From the NCBI GenBank assembly GCA_027574665.1, contig CM050672.1, positions 6,122,001 to 6,186,000 of the forward strand: DNA of 64,000 nt. The letters are read 5' to 3'. Shown here piece after piece: positions 11,161 through 21,400 of this stretch. The notes under the pieces are model-generated. The model saw only the letters and a list, made by a program, of their open reading frames with translations, was not told where the DNA came from and made no database searches. The translations under genes were made by a program, and so were the position numbers. The DNA is from Rhynochetos jubatus. Taxonomy: Eukaryota; Chordata; Aves; Eurypygiformes; Rhynochetidae. Within the stretch, counting starts at the first letter, position 1; each line of letters starts with the position of its first letter.

Positions 11161-12404
11161 ACTTGCCACTGTACCTTGCCGGCCCAGGACACCCGGGATG
11201 TCCCACTGCTGCCGCTGGGCACGCTGGACCCTGGCTTCCCACAGTGCCCTGAGCCTGCACCGAGAGGAAAGCCAGGGCTGGGGGCACCCAACCGGGGTGT
11301 GGGGGAGCAGCCCCCTGTCCCATGCTGCTGCCTCGCTCAGTCACTGCTCCAGGACTCACATCCTCATCGGATGACCTGCAACAAGGCAGGTCAGGACGGT
11401 CAACAGCGAGTGGCCCCCTCTGCCCTGTCCTGCCAAGACAAGCAGCCTGGTGATGATGGTTTCCAGGGAAGGATGCAGCAGCCCCACCAGCTGCCTGCAC
11501 CCATAGCCCCAAAGCCAGGCAGCTGAGGTGGGTGCACCCCGCCTGCCTGCCTGCAGCCCCACAGGCCCTGGAAGCCCGCTTCTCCGGCTGACCTGGCACA
11601 GACTGGGCTCCAGCAGCAGAGCTGCGAATGCCAGGATGTCCCTATGGGTCTGGGGGGGTGAGAGCTGGTGGCATGTCTTGCCTTGGGCATAAACAGGGTT
11701 TGCAGCCTTTAAACATGGAAAAAGAAAGGTCACTGCTCTCTTTGTCAAGCAGAGTCACAGCAGCCCAGAAACAAGGATTTCCTGACCTGCTAGGAACCCC
11801 TTGTTCTGGCATAGCACCAAGCAAGGGGCTGACCACCACTCTGTTCTTAAATGGGAGGAGAAGGGATTCTCACTGGGTGGAGCAGGGGCAGGTGCTGGTT
11901 CTCACCCAGCCTCCAGCCAGCCCAGTTAGCCAGGGCAGCAGAGCCTTTAAAGGCCCTGCCACGGCTGCTGGCATGCAGGGGGTTGGCTCTCCAGGCTGGT
12001 TTTTTTGTTATCTGGGCACTGGTGCTCTAACAGAGGATTAGGGGATAGAGTATTTGATGCCTGGAGGGGTAACAGAGGTGGGTTCCTTGTCCATAGCCAG
12101 GCTGTGGGGCAGGAGGGGGTGAAGGTGGCATGGGAGGGCTGGAGACGGGGGTGCTAGGGAAGGGAAGCCTAGTGGCATTTTCCACCTGGTGTATCCGGGA
12201 CTGCCAGTGCGTGGTTGGAGTTTGTTCATGCCGTGTGTGCTGTGTCTTGCAGGTAGGTGCGAGGGATGCAGGGTGTGGGTTGGTGTGTGCTGCGTCTGCC
12301 CGCGTGTGGAGGTGCTAGGGAGATCAGTGGGGAGGATCTGGGCTGTGGGGTGGTTGTGTGGGGCTGCCACTGATCTGGAGAAACCCAGGGAGCACGGTGC
12401 TGAG
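11161..12404. other. Intergenic, no gene seen
   Basis: GC-rich DNA with overlapping chance frames on both strands. Nothing is recognised. Confidence 0.45.
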
Positions 12405-12850
12405 CTCCCTGCTACATACGATCAAGCTGTGATCGTTTCTATCATGAAGATAAACTGGCCATTGTTGCCAAAAATAAATGTTAGTGTTCCAAATCCACAC
12501 TTCAATAGCACCAGCTCATTAGAGATGCATATCATTTGGCTCCAGTCCCACACCTTCCAGCTCGTTATAAATATGCAGTTGCTGCTGGCTCTACCCCAAT
12601 CATCTCTGCAATCAGAGCTTTTAATTAGGTTAATTAAATTGTATCAAACCTCGCAGGGACGCAGTTCACTGATGCTGATGAGGCAGCCAAAACAGACCTT
12701 AACTCTAGCTCTAATGAAGGCCCTGCTGCCTGCTGCAGCTAATGACAATGCATAATAAATTAGAGCTTCCCTAGAAAGGTGCATCAGGGCTTGTGCTTCA
12801 GTAAATGATGATCTATATGCACTAACTTACTATTTCAGTCTTTAGGTCTG
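12405..12850. promoter_or_regulatory. Strong candidate developmental enhancer with overlapping SOX and POU words
   Basis: This is the most enhancer-like block of the window. It contains paired homeodomain cores TTAATTAGGTTAATTAA at 12,621-12,637, several TAAT or ATTA cores, and a SOX word ACAATG at 12,745-12,750. The SOX word overlaps a POU-type word ATGCATAATAAAT at 12,748-12,760. A second AT-rich word, GATGCATATCATTTGG, lies near 12,524. The composition edges against GC-rich DNA on both sides are sharp. Partnered SOX and POU sites are typical of neural enhancers. With POU3F1 expected next door this would suit an autoregulated neural enhancer, but conservation and activity are not shown here. 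Confidence 0.45.
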
Positions 12851-13914
12851 CCAAGCCAGGGACATCCTGGGAATATGTTCTTGCTAAATAATGGGCTCTC
12901 CTACCTGCTCAAAGCAGTGCTGCTCACCTTGGTGCTCTCGAGGCACTAACAGCTTTGGGAGTATAACTGTAGGGATGGCAAAGCAAGTCTTTGCTGCTTT
13001 CAACTTGTGCAGCACTTGGTCTGCTCCGATGCCTGGCTTCTCCCAGCAGAGGCGGCAGCAGGTATTTATTTATCTGAAACCCTCTGTGATGGAATTTGGG
13101 CAGGAACATTCTGTTTGGGGGGAACGGGGGGTTGTGTCCAAGTGTGTGGCAGTGGGAATGGGGACGATACCCCGTGCCCAGGCTGTTCCTGACTGTTAGC
13201 AGCTCCTGTGATGCTCCCTGCCAGGTGGGGAAAGGTCTGGGTGGCCACGGAAAAGAGAGGCTTAGGGCAGCCATGTTGAGCAGCAATTAGTCATTCCTGA
13301 TTTACATCCTGCTCTTTCAACTGCCTGCTGTGAAGCTGCTCAGGCTTGAGTGAAGGAATTCCACCACCCTTTTCTCCTTTGTGCCCTTGGGTAAGTCACC
13401 TTAGCTGAACCTGGCTGTAAGGACAGCAGGGTCTTAGCGACAGCCAGAGCCAGGGTAGCCAGTCCTGCCACCTGGAGATGCCTGTGATCCCGCCCGGACC
13501 ACCGTCCTGCGGGCAGCCCTGGACAGCACCATCCAGACAGCGAGCGGGAGCTGCTGGGACTCTGGGCTGCCCGACTGCTGGGCTCGCGGTGAGCGGACTC
13601 AGGAGGCGCGGTACAGCACCCACAGGCACGGGCAATGGGATGGGTGGGATCAAAGCCTCCCCGCTCTGTTCTGCTGAAAGAAAACAGCGAGGAGGGCTCT
13701 GGGGTTTCCGAGCATCCCTCCGGCTGCCGCATCGAACAGCCGCAGGTGCGCACCCGGCAGTGCTACCCACGGGGGCTCGGGACCCCGCTCAGGTATGTCG
13801 GCTTCTGCTGCCGTGCCCCAGGGACAGGGCAAGAGGTCCCACCATGCTGGTCTGCGGTCCGGTTCAGGCTCAGAACATGGGGCCCACAGGAAACCACCCG
13901 TGAAGCCCAAGGGC
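12851..13914. other. Intergenic, no gene seen
   Basis: Ordinary sequence that becomes GC-rich at 13,480-13,900. Open frames there are chance. No known repeat is present. Confidence 0.45.
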
Positions 13915-14180
13915 TGGTGGTGGTTCTGCTGCTAGTCGTATATTGTTGTAGTTGCCTAGAGATAATCCTGCGAGCGTTTTAATGTAGCCTGCTGTTATCT
14001 TTTACAGACAGTCATTATCAATTGAGTTCTTCAGTTTGAACAAGGAATTACATGAAATTATTATACGGCAAAATATTATTCTGAGTCACCTGAAACCTGA
14101 GCTGTGAATCTGTGGGGTATTTTGATATCTGTATCTTGTAAGCTGCAGGGAATCTCCTTGCTAAAGAACCTGTTGGTTCA
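13915..14180. promoter_or_regulatory. Candidate conserved enhancer patch
   Basis: An AT-rich block contains GTCATTATCAATTGAG (about 14,012), GAACAAGGAATTACATG (SOX plus ATTA, about 14,037) and AAATTATTATACGG (about 14,054). GTTGCCTAGAGATAA near 13,948 has the left half of an RFX X-box. No coding frame is present. Confidence 0.3.
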
Positions 14181-15948
14181 GCCTTTGATACTATAATTAT
14201 CACAGGCAGAAAATAGCTGTGGGCTGTTTCTCTCTGTCCTTCCCCACCAGGGCCCAGCTAGAGGATGGCAGATCCCACCAATGCCCCACTGCGGCCGAGT
14301 GGGCTGGGTGTTTTGTTCAGTTATAAGGTATTGACTCTTCCCAGACCCTTGCAGAAACATTTCAGTGCTTTAGGATGAGGAAAGCAAGCTAAGCTAGGCT
14401 TTGGGAATCAACCCAAGAGAAAGGTCTGAGAGATGAGCTGAAGGGAAGGGTTTTGCCCTTTGCCCTTTGCGATGTGCCCAGGGCAAGCTGTTGGGTCCCG
14501 TGACTGGTCCATGGGGACACCACCCTGCACCCCAGCCGTCTACTGCCATGTGGTGGCAACCATGTCCTGTAGCCCTAGACACAAAGGGTGTTCTTTCTTA
14601 AATACTCCTAGAGAGAGAGGCTTTTCCAGGACTTCCTGGAAAACACGATTTCCAGCCCAAATTTGTTCCTGGGCAATTCATACACAGTTGTGTCTGTGGC
14701 AGCACTTTTCTCTGCTGTAAGTATTTTCATGCCGTTTGCTGTCTGTAAGCTTTTTAAGGCACTTGTACGGCCTTTATCTTGCTAGGCTGTAGGAGCCAAG
14801 ACCTAGTCCTGTTTGTAAGACACTCCCAACTCCCTTCTGCGTCGTAGAGGCTCTTTCAACCGTCCCATTGTAAACGAATCTTTCTTGAACCTCGCTGACC
14901 TGCATCTGGTGTTCCAGATCAAGTCTCATGGCAGTCCTGTAAGACACTTTCAGTATTGCCTCCCTGATATATTGGCTTTTTTTTCTCTGGGCAGCCTGTG
15001 ATTGCACCCACAAATCTTGGGGTTTATGCTGGTTTTTTGGTTTGTTGGGGCTTTTTTCTTTCCCCCCTAAGCTTGGAGTTAGCATTAACAAGGATTTGTG
15101 CAAGTGCACAGAGATAGCCGCTATATGAATAAGCGCCCAACTTCTCTATTAAAGGCTAATTGTAAAGCTGATGGGAGAGTCCAGCGCTCTCCATAAACCC
15201 CTCCTTGTCCCTGTTTATTACCTCAAATCTTTGTTCTGGAGTGTAATGTTGGATGTGGGAATCTGTTTCCAGATAGCTCCTGTCCAGTTTCTTTCAAGAT
15301 GCGAGATGGGACTGGGGACCTGCCCAAGAAATGGCCAAACAGAACCTGGCTACCCAGGTTATCACTCCCCACAGTTGCGAAAATGCAAAGGCTTGTCTGC
15401 CAAGGAAAATCAAAAAGGATTCTCCCTTCCAGCAGGCAGCTGGGTTCCCACTCACCTGTGCTGTAGGGAGCCGGGTCTTGGCACCAAAGGATAGTGTTTA
15501 ACCTATGATGGCATTATCAGCGTTAACTGCCCGAACGTTTCTCTGGACACTGAGCCACAGCAGTACTGTGAGATGCAGTGATAGATGTTGGTGTCAGATA
15601 AAAGACCTTTGTTTGGCTTTGCTCTTTGAGAGGGTGCGATTTTTTGCTGGGAGCTGTGCAGGGCAGTGGGGGTGTGAGGCAGCTCTGTCTGCTAAGGTGA
15701 CGTTCAGTGATCAGCACCCACCAAATCCTTCAGTGTTACAGGCAGGAGCAGGTGAAACGTGTTTGTGCACAAGAGCTGGCACCTCCTTTCAGTCTGTTGT
15801 GGCCACAAAATGATAAACCACCCCACAGCCAACTGGGCTTTTGTGGTCAGGGTCCAGCAAGAATTCTGCTCAATGTAACACCATGGACATTAACAGTGCT
15901 CTGGTTTCCCTTTGCTAAGACCTGCGTGGTTTCCTAGGGAAAAATAAC
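14181..15948. other. Intergenic, no clear feature
   Basis: Mixed composition. Short words such as CTATTAAAGGCTAATTG (about 15,147) suggest possible weak regulatory sequence. A CCCTTTGCCCTTTGC duplication occurs near 14,457. No gene, RNA or known repeat is recognised. Confidence 0.35.
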
Positions 15949-16104
15949 TCAGAGCAGGCACAGCGCTTGCTCCTCATACCCCGTACAGCAAACATGAACC
16001 TGTCGTGTCCTCACCGAAAGCTTGCAGGCCCTCCACGCCAGCGGGCAGATGAGAACTACCACCAGGGCAAGCAGCGGTATGGCACCTGACCTATAATTTT
16101 CCAT
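15949..16104 (-). CDS. Speculative short ORF with signal-peptide-like start
   Basis: On the minus strand an ATG at 16,104 sits in a very good initiation context (CTCACCATGG). It opens a 51-codon frame ending in TGA at 15,949-15,951. Residues 9-24 form a hydrophobic run (IPLLALVVVLICPLAW) after a short polar start, like a signal peptide or membrane anchor. After exactly 30 codons the frame meets a good splice donor (TCG/GTGAGG, donor GT at 16,013-16,014), so it could instead be a first coding exon of an unannotated minus-strand gene. No downstream exon was identified and the protein is not recognised. A chance frame is quite possible. Confidence 0.15.
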   Translation of the reverse strand: MENYRSGAIPLLALVVVLICPLAWRACKLSVRTRQVHVCCTGYEEQALCLL

Positions 16105-16734
16105 GGTGAGAGCGCTGACCGCTCAAAGCCTCGCAGCTACCTGCAGCATCCCATAATATCTTGCTCCTTTACTGGGAAGAGATGGCTCTCTTCCAGGGAT
16201 TAGGTCATTTGTGCCCGTTGCAACACTCGATCTACCGATGGGATCGGAGGCGCACCAGGCGTTTCAAGCATCGCGCTAATTAGCTGTTCTTCGGGTTGTT
16301 ACTTTTCAGCTACTGCCAGACAGCAATTCCTTTAGGGTCTTCCAGTGGAATCGCTGTTTTTCTTTCCCATCCTTTCCAGTAACTCTCTCGATGCAGGAAA
16401 AACGAATCAGGGATAAGCGTCAAGTATCCATGTGTATCTCAGAGATTTCACTTCAGAGACACCCAGTGTAGTAAGGAGTGATTTAAAAACGATTAAAAAG
16501 TCCCCAAAACCATAGGTGAACTTGGCAGTTTTCTTAAAATTCCCCTTGCATTTTGTATTTTTCTGGATATTGTGAAACACTTATGAAATCTTCAGCTTCT
16601 CGTCACAATAAGCATGTGGAACTTTGGCTCTGCCGCCTCCCAGACTAGAGACCAGAAAACAGGGAGACTTGGCTACTCTTTTTAGCATCCCTCAGCTGCA
16701 GGAACACGGGGTTGAAGACAAACTACGGACCGTA
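16105..16734. other. Intergenic, mid-GC, no clear feature
   Basis: GCGCTAATTAGC (about 16,274) is a near-palindromic homeodomain-type word. Otherwise nothing is recognised up to the start of the CpG island. Confidence 0.3.
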
Positions 16735-17060
16735 AGTTCCGCTCGGCAGCAGCGGAGAGCGGAGCTCGCCCACCCCGGCCCCTGAACGCGCCTACCGCGG
16801 CCTAGGCCGCACGGGAAGCGCTCCGGGCAGGGCCGGCCGTAGCCCCTTCCCCTGGCAGGACAGGACACGCTGGCGGGGGCCGGGGGCTTGGCAGGGGCTG
16901 GGGGACTGGCGGGGACCGGGCGGGAGCGGGAGCCGGGCCCGGCCCCCGCTCCCGCCCGGTCCCCGCCAGGCCCCGCCGCGAGGCGCTACTGCCCCCTGCC
17001 GACCAGCGGCCCCCCGGAGGACCGAGGGAGGGGGCTCAGGGGGTGTCTCTCACCGCTGCC
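16735..17060. promoter_or_regulatory. Small isolated CpG island containing a large palindrome
   Basis: GC content and CpG density rise abruptly to CpG-island levels, with many GGGCGGG or CCCGCCC Sp1-like words. It lies about 1.2 kb beyond the UTP11 poly(A) signal, so it is not the promoter of any recognised gene. CTACTGCCCCCTGCCGACC (about 16,986) partly matches a CTCF core on the reverse strand. It may be an orphan promoter, an insulator or a remnant. Confidence 0.45.
16906..16969. repeat. 64-bp palindrome with no spacer and a single mismatched pair
   Basis: Positions 16,906-16,930 and 16,945-16,969 are 25-base perfect reverse complements. The 14 bases between them are a 12-base perfect palindrome (16,932-16,943) flanked by one mismatched pair (A at 16,931 against C at 16,944). 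With one more mismatch the symmetry continues to 16,901-16,974. The arms are almost pure G+C. Confidence 0.9.
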
Positions 17061-17326
17061 GCCTTGCCGTTTCTGCCAGGAATTTTTCACGGGGAAAAAG
17101 CATCGTGGGTGTGTCTTCTTGGGAGGATGGAAAAGGAGCTTTCTCCCACGCAGCGCTGATTTTTTTTTTCCCCTCCTGGTCGCTTGGTTTACAGCGTGGC
17201 CTTAACTGAAATCGCAGATCTTCACCTTTCTCGTGAGAGTATCCTTAGGAGCGTAGCGACTCCCTTCATGCTTCCAGGGGGAAAAAAATTCATCCCGTAA
17301 TTGCTGCCAACCTGGGAATCTTTACA

Positions 17327-17512
17327 ATGGCAGAAACAGTACCCGAAGCTGCGCGTCAGCACGTTAAAAAGTCGTGTTTCATCCAAGAGAAGCTAGGAAA
17401 ACTCCCAAAGTGGGAATTGCTTGAGAAGAGCATCTTTTTTTTGCTGTTTTGTTTTATCATCCTGCATGGGCATGTGCTTATTATTGGCAGGCACAGCACA
17501 AGCGAGAGATAA
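17327..17512 (+). CDS. Speculative 61-aa ORF with one membrane segment
   Basis: An ATG with a good context (ACAATGG) opens a 61-codon frame. The first 35 residues are polar and charged. A strongly hydrophobic stretch follows at about residues 36-55 (core IFFLLFCFIIL), and the end is basic. It lies 270 bases downstream of the isolated CpG island on the same strand, so a short transcript is conceivable. I do not recognise the protein, and a frame of this length is expected by chance in a 64-kb window. Confidence 0.12.
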   Translation: MAETVPEAARQHVKKSCFIQEKLGKLPKWELLEKSIFFLLFCFIILHGHVLIIGRHSTSER

Positions 17513-18283
17513 GAAAAGGAATGTTTACGCCCAGGCTCTCTTAACTTGCCTGAACCGCTCCAGGACACTAGAGGATGTGTCTTCATTGTTCTCGGTCGAA
17601 ACCCCCTTCCAGCATCGCAACAAGCCCAATGTAAACAAAGAGGACAAACTGTTGTCCCACAGTTGGCTGCTGTATTGTCTCTCCTTAGACGCTGAATTTC
17701 AGCATCGCCTCTGTTCAGGCTAAGTAGGCGACGCTGGAAGCTCGGCATGGCATGGCTACTGCCCCGTTGTGCGGCAGAAGAGAGAATAAGCACAAACGGC
17801 TTCTCAGCTGTGGAAATTATTCATGAAGGTCGAGGGTTTTCTTCTTTTCTGTACAGTGGGAGAAACAGTTTCCCGCTTCTAGCGCCATTCCAGAATAGTC
17901 TTTGGCAAATACAGTGCCTGAATTTAGCAACACGCCCTTAGCAACGCCTTTCACCTCTTGCGTACTTTGCGCAGATAAAGCAGAATGGGAAAATCAAGAA
18001 GGATTTGGGGGTGGTGGTGAGTGATGAGAAAGATCCTAATTCAACTTTAACCTGCTTGAAAAGACAGCTAAAAAAGCTGACCTGAAATCTGGTACGGTTT
18101 TGGACGTGTCATGGTCACCGGTCACAGGGACGAACAGAACAATCCCAGAGCGGCGTTTCTGTCCCCGTGCAACCCAGCCTTTCTAATTCTGACCTTGACT
18201 TTTCAAGGGTTGTTTATGGTGTGTGTTACTAGGACATTCAGGCACCTCTTGTGGCTTCCCACTGTAAATACCAAACGCTCTGA
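17513..18283. other. UTP11 downstream flank, no gene seen
   Basis: Mid-GC sequence. A 100-codon plus-strand frame at 17,421-17,723 begins at TTG rather than ATG and is not credible. A stretch at 17,990-18,080 vaguely resembles the coding part of a retroposon but could not be assigned. Confidence 0.35.
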
Positions 18284-18289
18284 TTTATT
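18284..18289 (-). terminator. UTP11: UTP11 poly(A) signal
   Basis: AATAAA on the minus strand lies about 175 bases past the UTP11 stop codon, giving a short 3' UTR. No other canonical signal was noticed closer to the stop. Confidence 0.6.
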
Positions 18290-18463
18290 AATCAATTAAT
18301 TAGATACAATATATTTATGGCTAGCGCAGGCCCACAGTAATTTGTTTTAACAAAGTGCTGGGCTGCAGTGGAAAACAAACTGATACGCTCTATCAGTCCT
18401 CCTTCATCAGGAGCAACCTCCCTCTCTCTAAGCAAAGACAGTAACAATTATTTAACGGCGCGG

Positions 18464-21400
18464 CTAACGTTTCCGCTGGTATTTGAATTTGTATATAGCT
18501 GGACCATTTGTTGTCTCTTTCTTCACCTTTACTTTATGAGTTTTATCCTGGGGAAAAAAAAAAAAAAAGAGGAGAAAAAAATATTTGCTGGCATGTAAGA
18601 AGGGAAAAAAAAACCCAAAACAAACCCGCCCTCATATAAATAAGAAAGTCCCTGTCTGGGAGACGTTAGAGAAAAATGGTCACTTTCCACAGTTTTCTGC
18701 CTCTTTCCGCCTTTTTTTGTTTGGTCACTGGGATTTTTAAGATCTTCTGGTAACCTCCAGAAACAGTTCCTTGCCTCTGCTACTTGAAAGTACTCCTTTA
18801 GTATTTGAGAGATGGCAATGGTATTTTAGAAAAGGCTGGTGGGCGCCCTTTCCAAGCTCCGCCTTTGCCCCTGCTGACACGCTAAGACCTGGACTAGCAG
18901 ATGTGATTTAGTAGCCATGGCACAACTGGGATGCTTCGTCCCCTTGCTATTTCCATTGCTTATTTTTAGGAGGTATCTGGAGGTGTCAGTATAAAATCAG
19001 AGTGAAGAAGCATGTACATACAAAACTAGACTTAACGACCTCAACAAATTCAAAGAACCAAAACCAAATCCCTCACCAGAAGATCTTTACGCGTCTGGAT
19101 TTTCTGTGAGACAACAAACATGGCCTTTTCCCTCTCAATGCGCTGCTTCAGGAGGTCATACTGATTCTTCCTTTGCTGGGCTAATTTCTGGAGGAAAAAA
19201 AGGCAGCTGTGTGAATACAGAGAGGAACAAGACACTATGGTCTGTAACAGACCTATTCGGAGGCACCTGGACCTCACAAACACTGTTGACATTTTTAAAT
19301 CCTAATCGCATTAAAGAATGCTGCTTCAATTCTGTGGCTGGGTTCCACAGAACCATTCTAACATCTTGATTCTCATACAAGAGGTTTTTTAGTTAGGACT
19401 TAATTCTTTGGTTTAGTCTCCTAAATTCAAACATAAAAATAACCCAAACCGCTTCCAACTTGGGTTAGACGCTGTGTAACCTTGTTCAGTTGGTGGCTTG
19501 AATTTCATTTTTCTAAATCATCTGAATGTCAATGCTGAGTGCAAGAGAACATTTAACTCCCTAACCCAGCTTATCCAGATGAGAGGGGGAAAAAACCCCA
19601 TATAAAGACAGACCAGAGACCAATTCCTGAAGGGCTTAGAAATTGCACAGAGGCCTCTCAAAATGCAACTTGTTTGGTCACGTTTACCTGCTAAGAGCGG
19701 ATGGCTTTCCCAGCACAAAAATGGTATTACTGCAGGTGTGATTTAAGTAATTAAATTAAGGAGAACAGATCCCAACATGCTTAAAATATGACTCAGGCAT
19801 TTAGAGTAGAAAACTTGTCAGTCTACAACTTGTCCAACGGCTTTACTGACAAGCCAAACTGAGAAAGCTGGCAAGAAGAAAGGGACCACAGGGTGTTTGT
19901 TATCTGACATCTGACTCAGAAAAAAACAGGTTACAAATTTACCAATCGGTGGTGTTAGACAACTTGATTTTTACCTGACACATACCCATTCAGGCTCACA
20001 GGACTGCCCGATACATCTAATTAAGCGACATTTACAGTGTTAAAGCCAAGCGTGGCTACTTCTAGGACAGAAGCGCTGTGATATTAAAACATGAGAATCA
20101 AAGTTGATTGAGTAAGCAATCATGAAACACTTTAGATTAGGAAAGCCAGGAAGCGAGACTATAGCTTAAAGGTCTTTAAGAAGAAAAGTGGGAGACAAAT
20201 CCTGACTCTCCAGCCAATTCAGGCTCAGAACTTAGCTGAAAGATACCGTAAGATCAGAAACCCAACAATAGATATATCTATGTTGGAATAAGCTTCTTAA
20301 CATCCCTATTCAGGGGTGCAAGGGGTTTTGGGGAGGCCTAAGGGGGGACTTGACAGTGGGTGCTGCAAAAATCACACTTAAAACTGCAGCAATCTAATGA
20401 AAATATAGTCCGATAGGTGTACGTCTTGTAACGGAGGAGAAATGCGTCAGTTTTGGCAAGGAAATTGCCTCAGCAGAGCTATACCATCCCATTCCGGCCC
20501 ACAGTGGACTGGATACAACTGAACACGTTCCCCACGTCAGTCCAGGAGAAGATTGGACTGTAGGCACTTGATGATTAAGTGACATCCAGTACAGCCTTGT
20601 GTCACCAGTACAAATTTTTAAGACAACAGACCAACTTTGTTCTCCTCCACAACGGTCCAGCGAATCCTCTTTCGTGTTTGTTACACAACAGATGTAAACC
20701 ATTAGTAAAACTGCAGTACAAACAGTGGCAGCACCTTTAAGTGGACAGGATCAGTGGCTCCTTTCAGTGGCTCTTTCTGCAGTGTTGCAATGGTCGGGCG
20801 GTTGTACACTCTGTCCACAAGCTCCGGAACAGTATCCAGATGAGTTGCAATATCAAACTCCTGAACTATAAACAAAAAGAAATTTAGGAATAAACTCACA
20901 CGGACTTCTTGGACTAATGCTCAGCAAACCTTCGGAACATGCAGCAACACAGCTCCTGCAGAACTGAGGTCTTATCTAGTGATCAAAAGAGATTTCTAGA
21001 GCACCTGAATTATTATTCTGGGAAAAAAAAAATCCTTTTTTCCATGGTAACAGCATAAAGAAAGCACCACCCTGTTTTAAACAGCCTACAAGCAAACACA
21101 GAATGGTTTAGGTTGGAAGGGCCCTAAAAGATCATCTAGTTAATGATCACAGAACAAGTTTTCGGATAAAACCTATTTAAATCTTGCCTTCTTTTTTGGT
21201 ATCCAAGAAGAACACGTGCTTGTTGGGACTCTTCCCCTCAGCATCCAGAAGATGGAGCTCCGACTTCAGCCGCTCGATTTTCTGCAGGAAAGAGAAGTCA
21301 ATCTGTTTCACCAAACATCCGTAACAAGGTAAATAATGTCTCCTAACGTCTCCCTGAAGTAAAGTCCTGTTTGTTTCTCAAGCATGCGATCATCTAGCTC

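Noticed and set aside
17421-17723. Frame that looks like a secreted 100-aa protein with a signal peptide
   Set aside because: Its first codon is TTG. The first true ATG comes inside the hydrophobic segment, which destroys the signal-peptide reading.
17990-18080. Possible retroposon coding remnant
   Set aside because: Only a few residues resemble a reverse-transcriptase tail, and the rest could not be aligned by eye.
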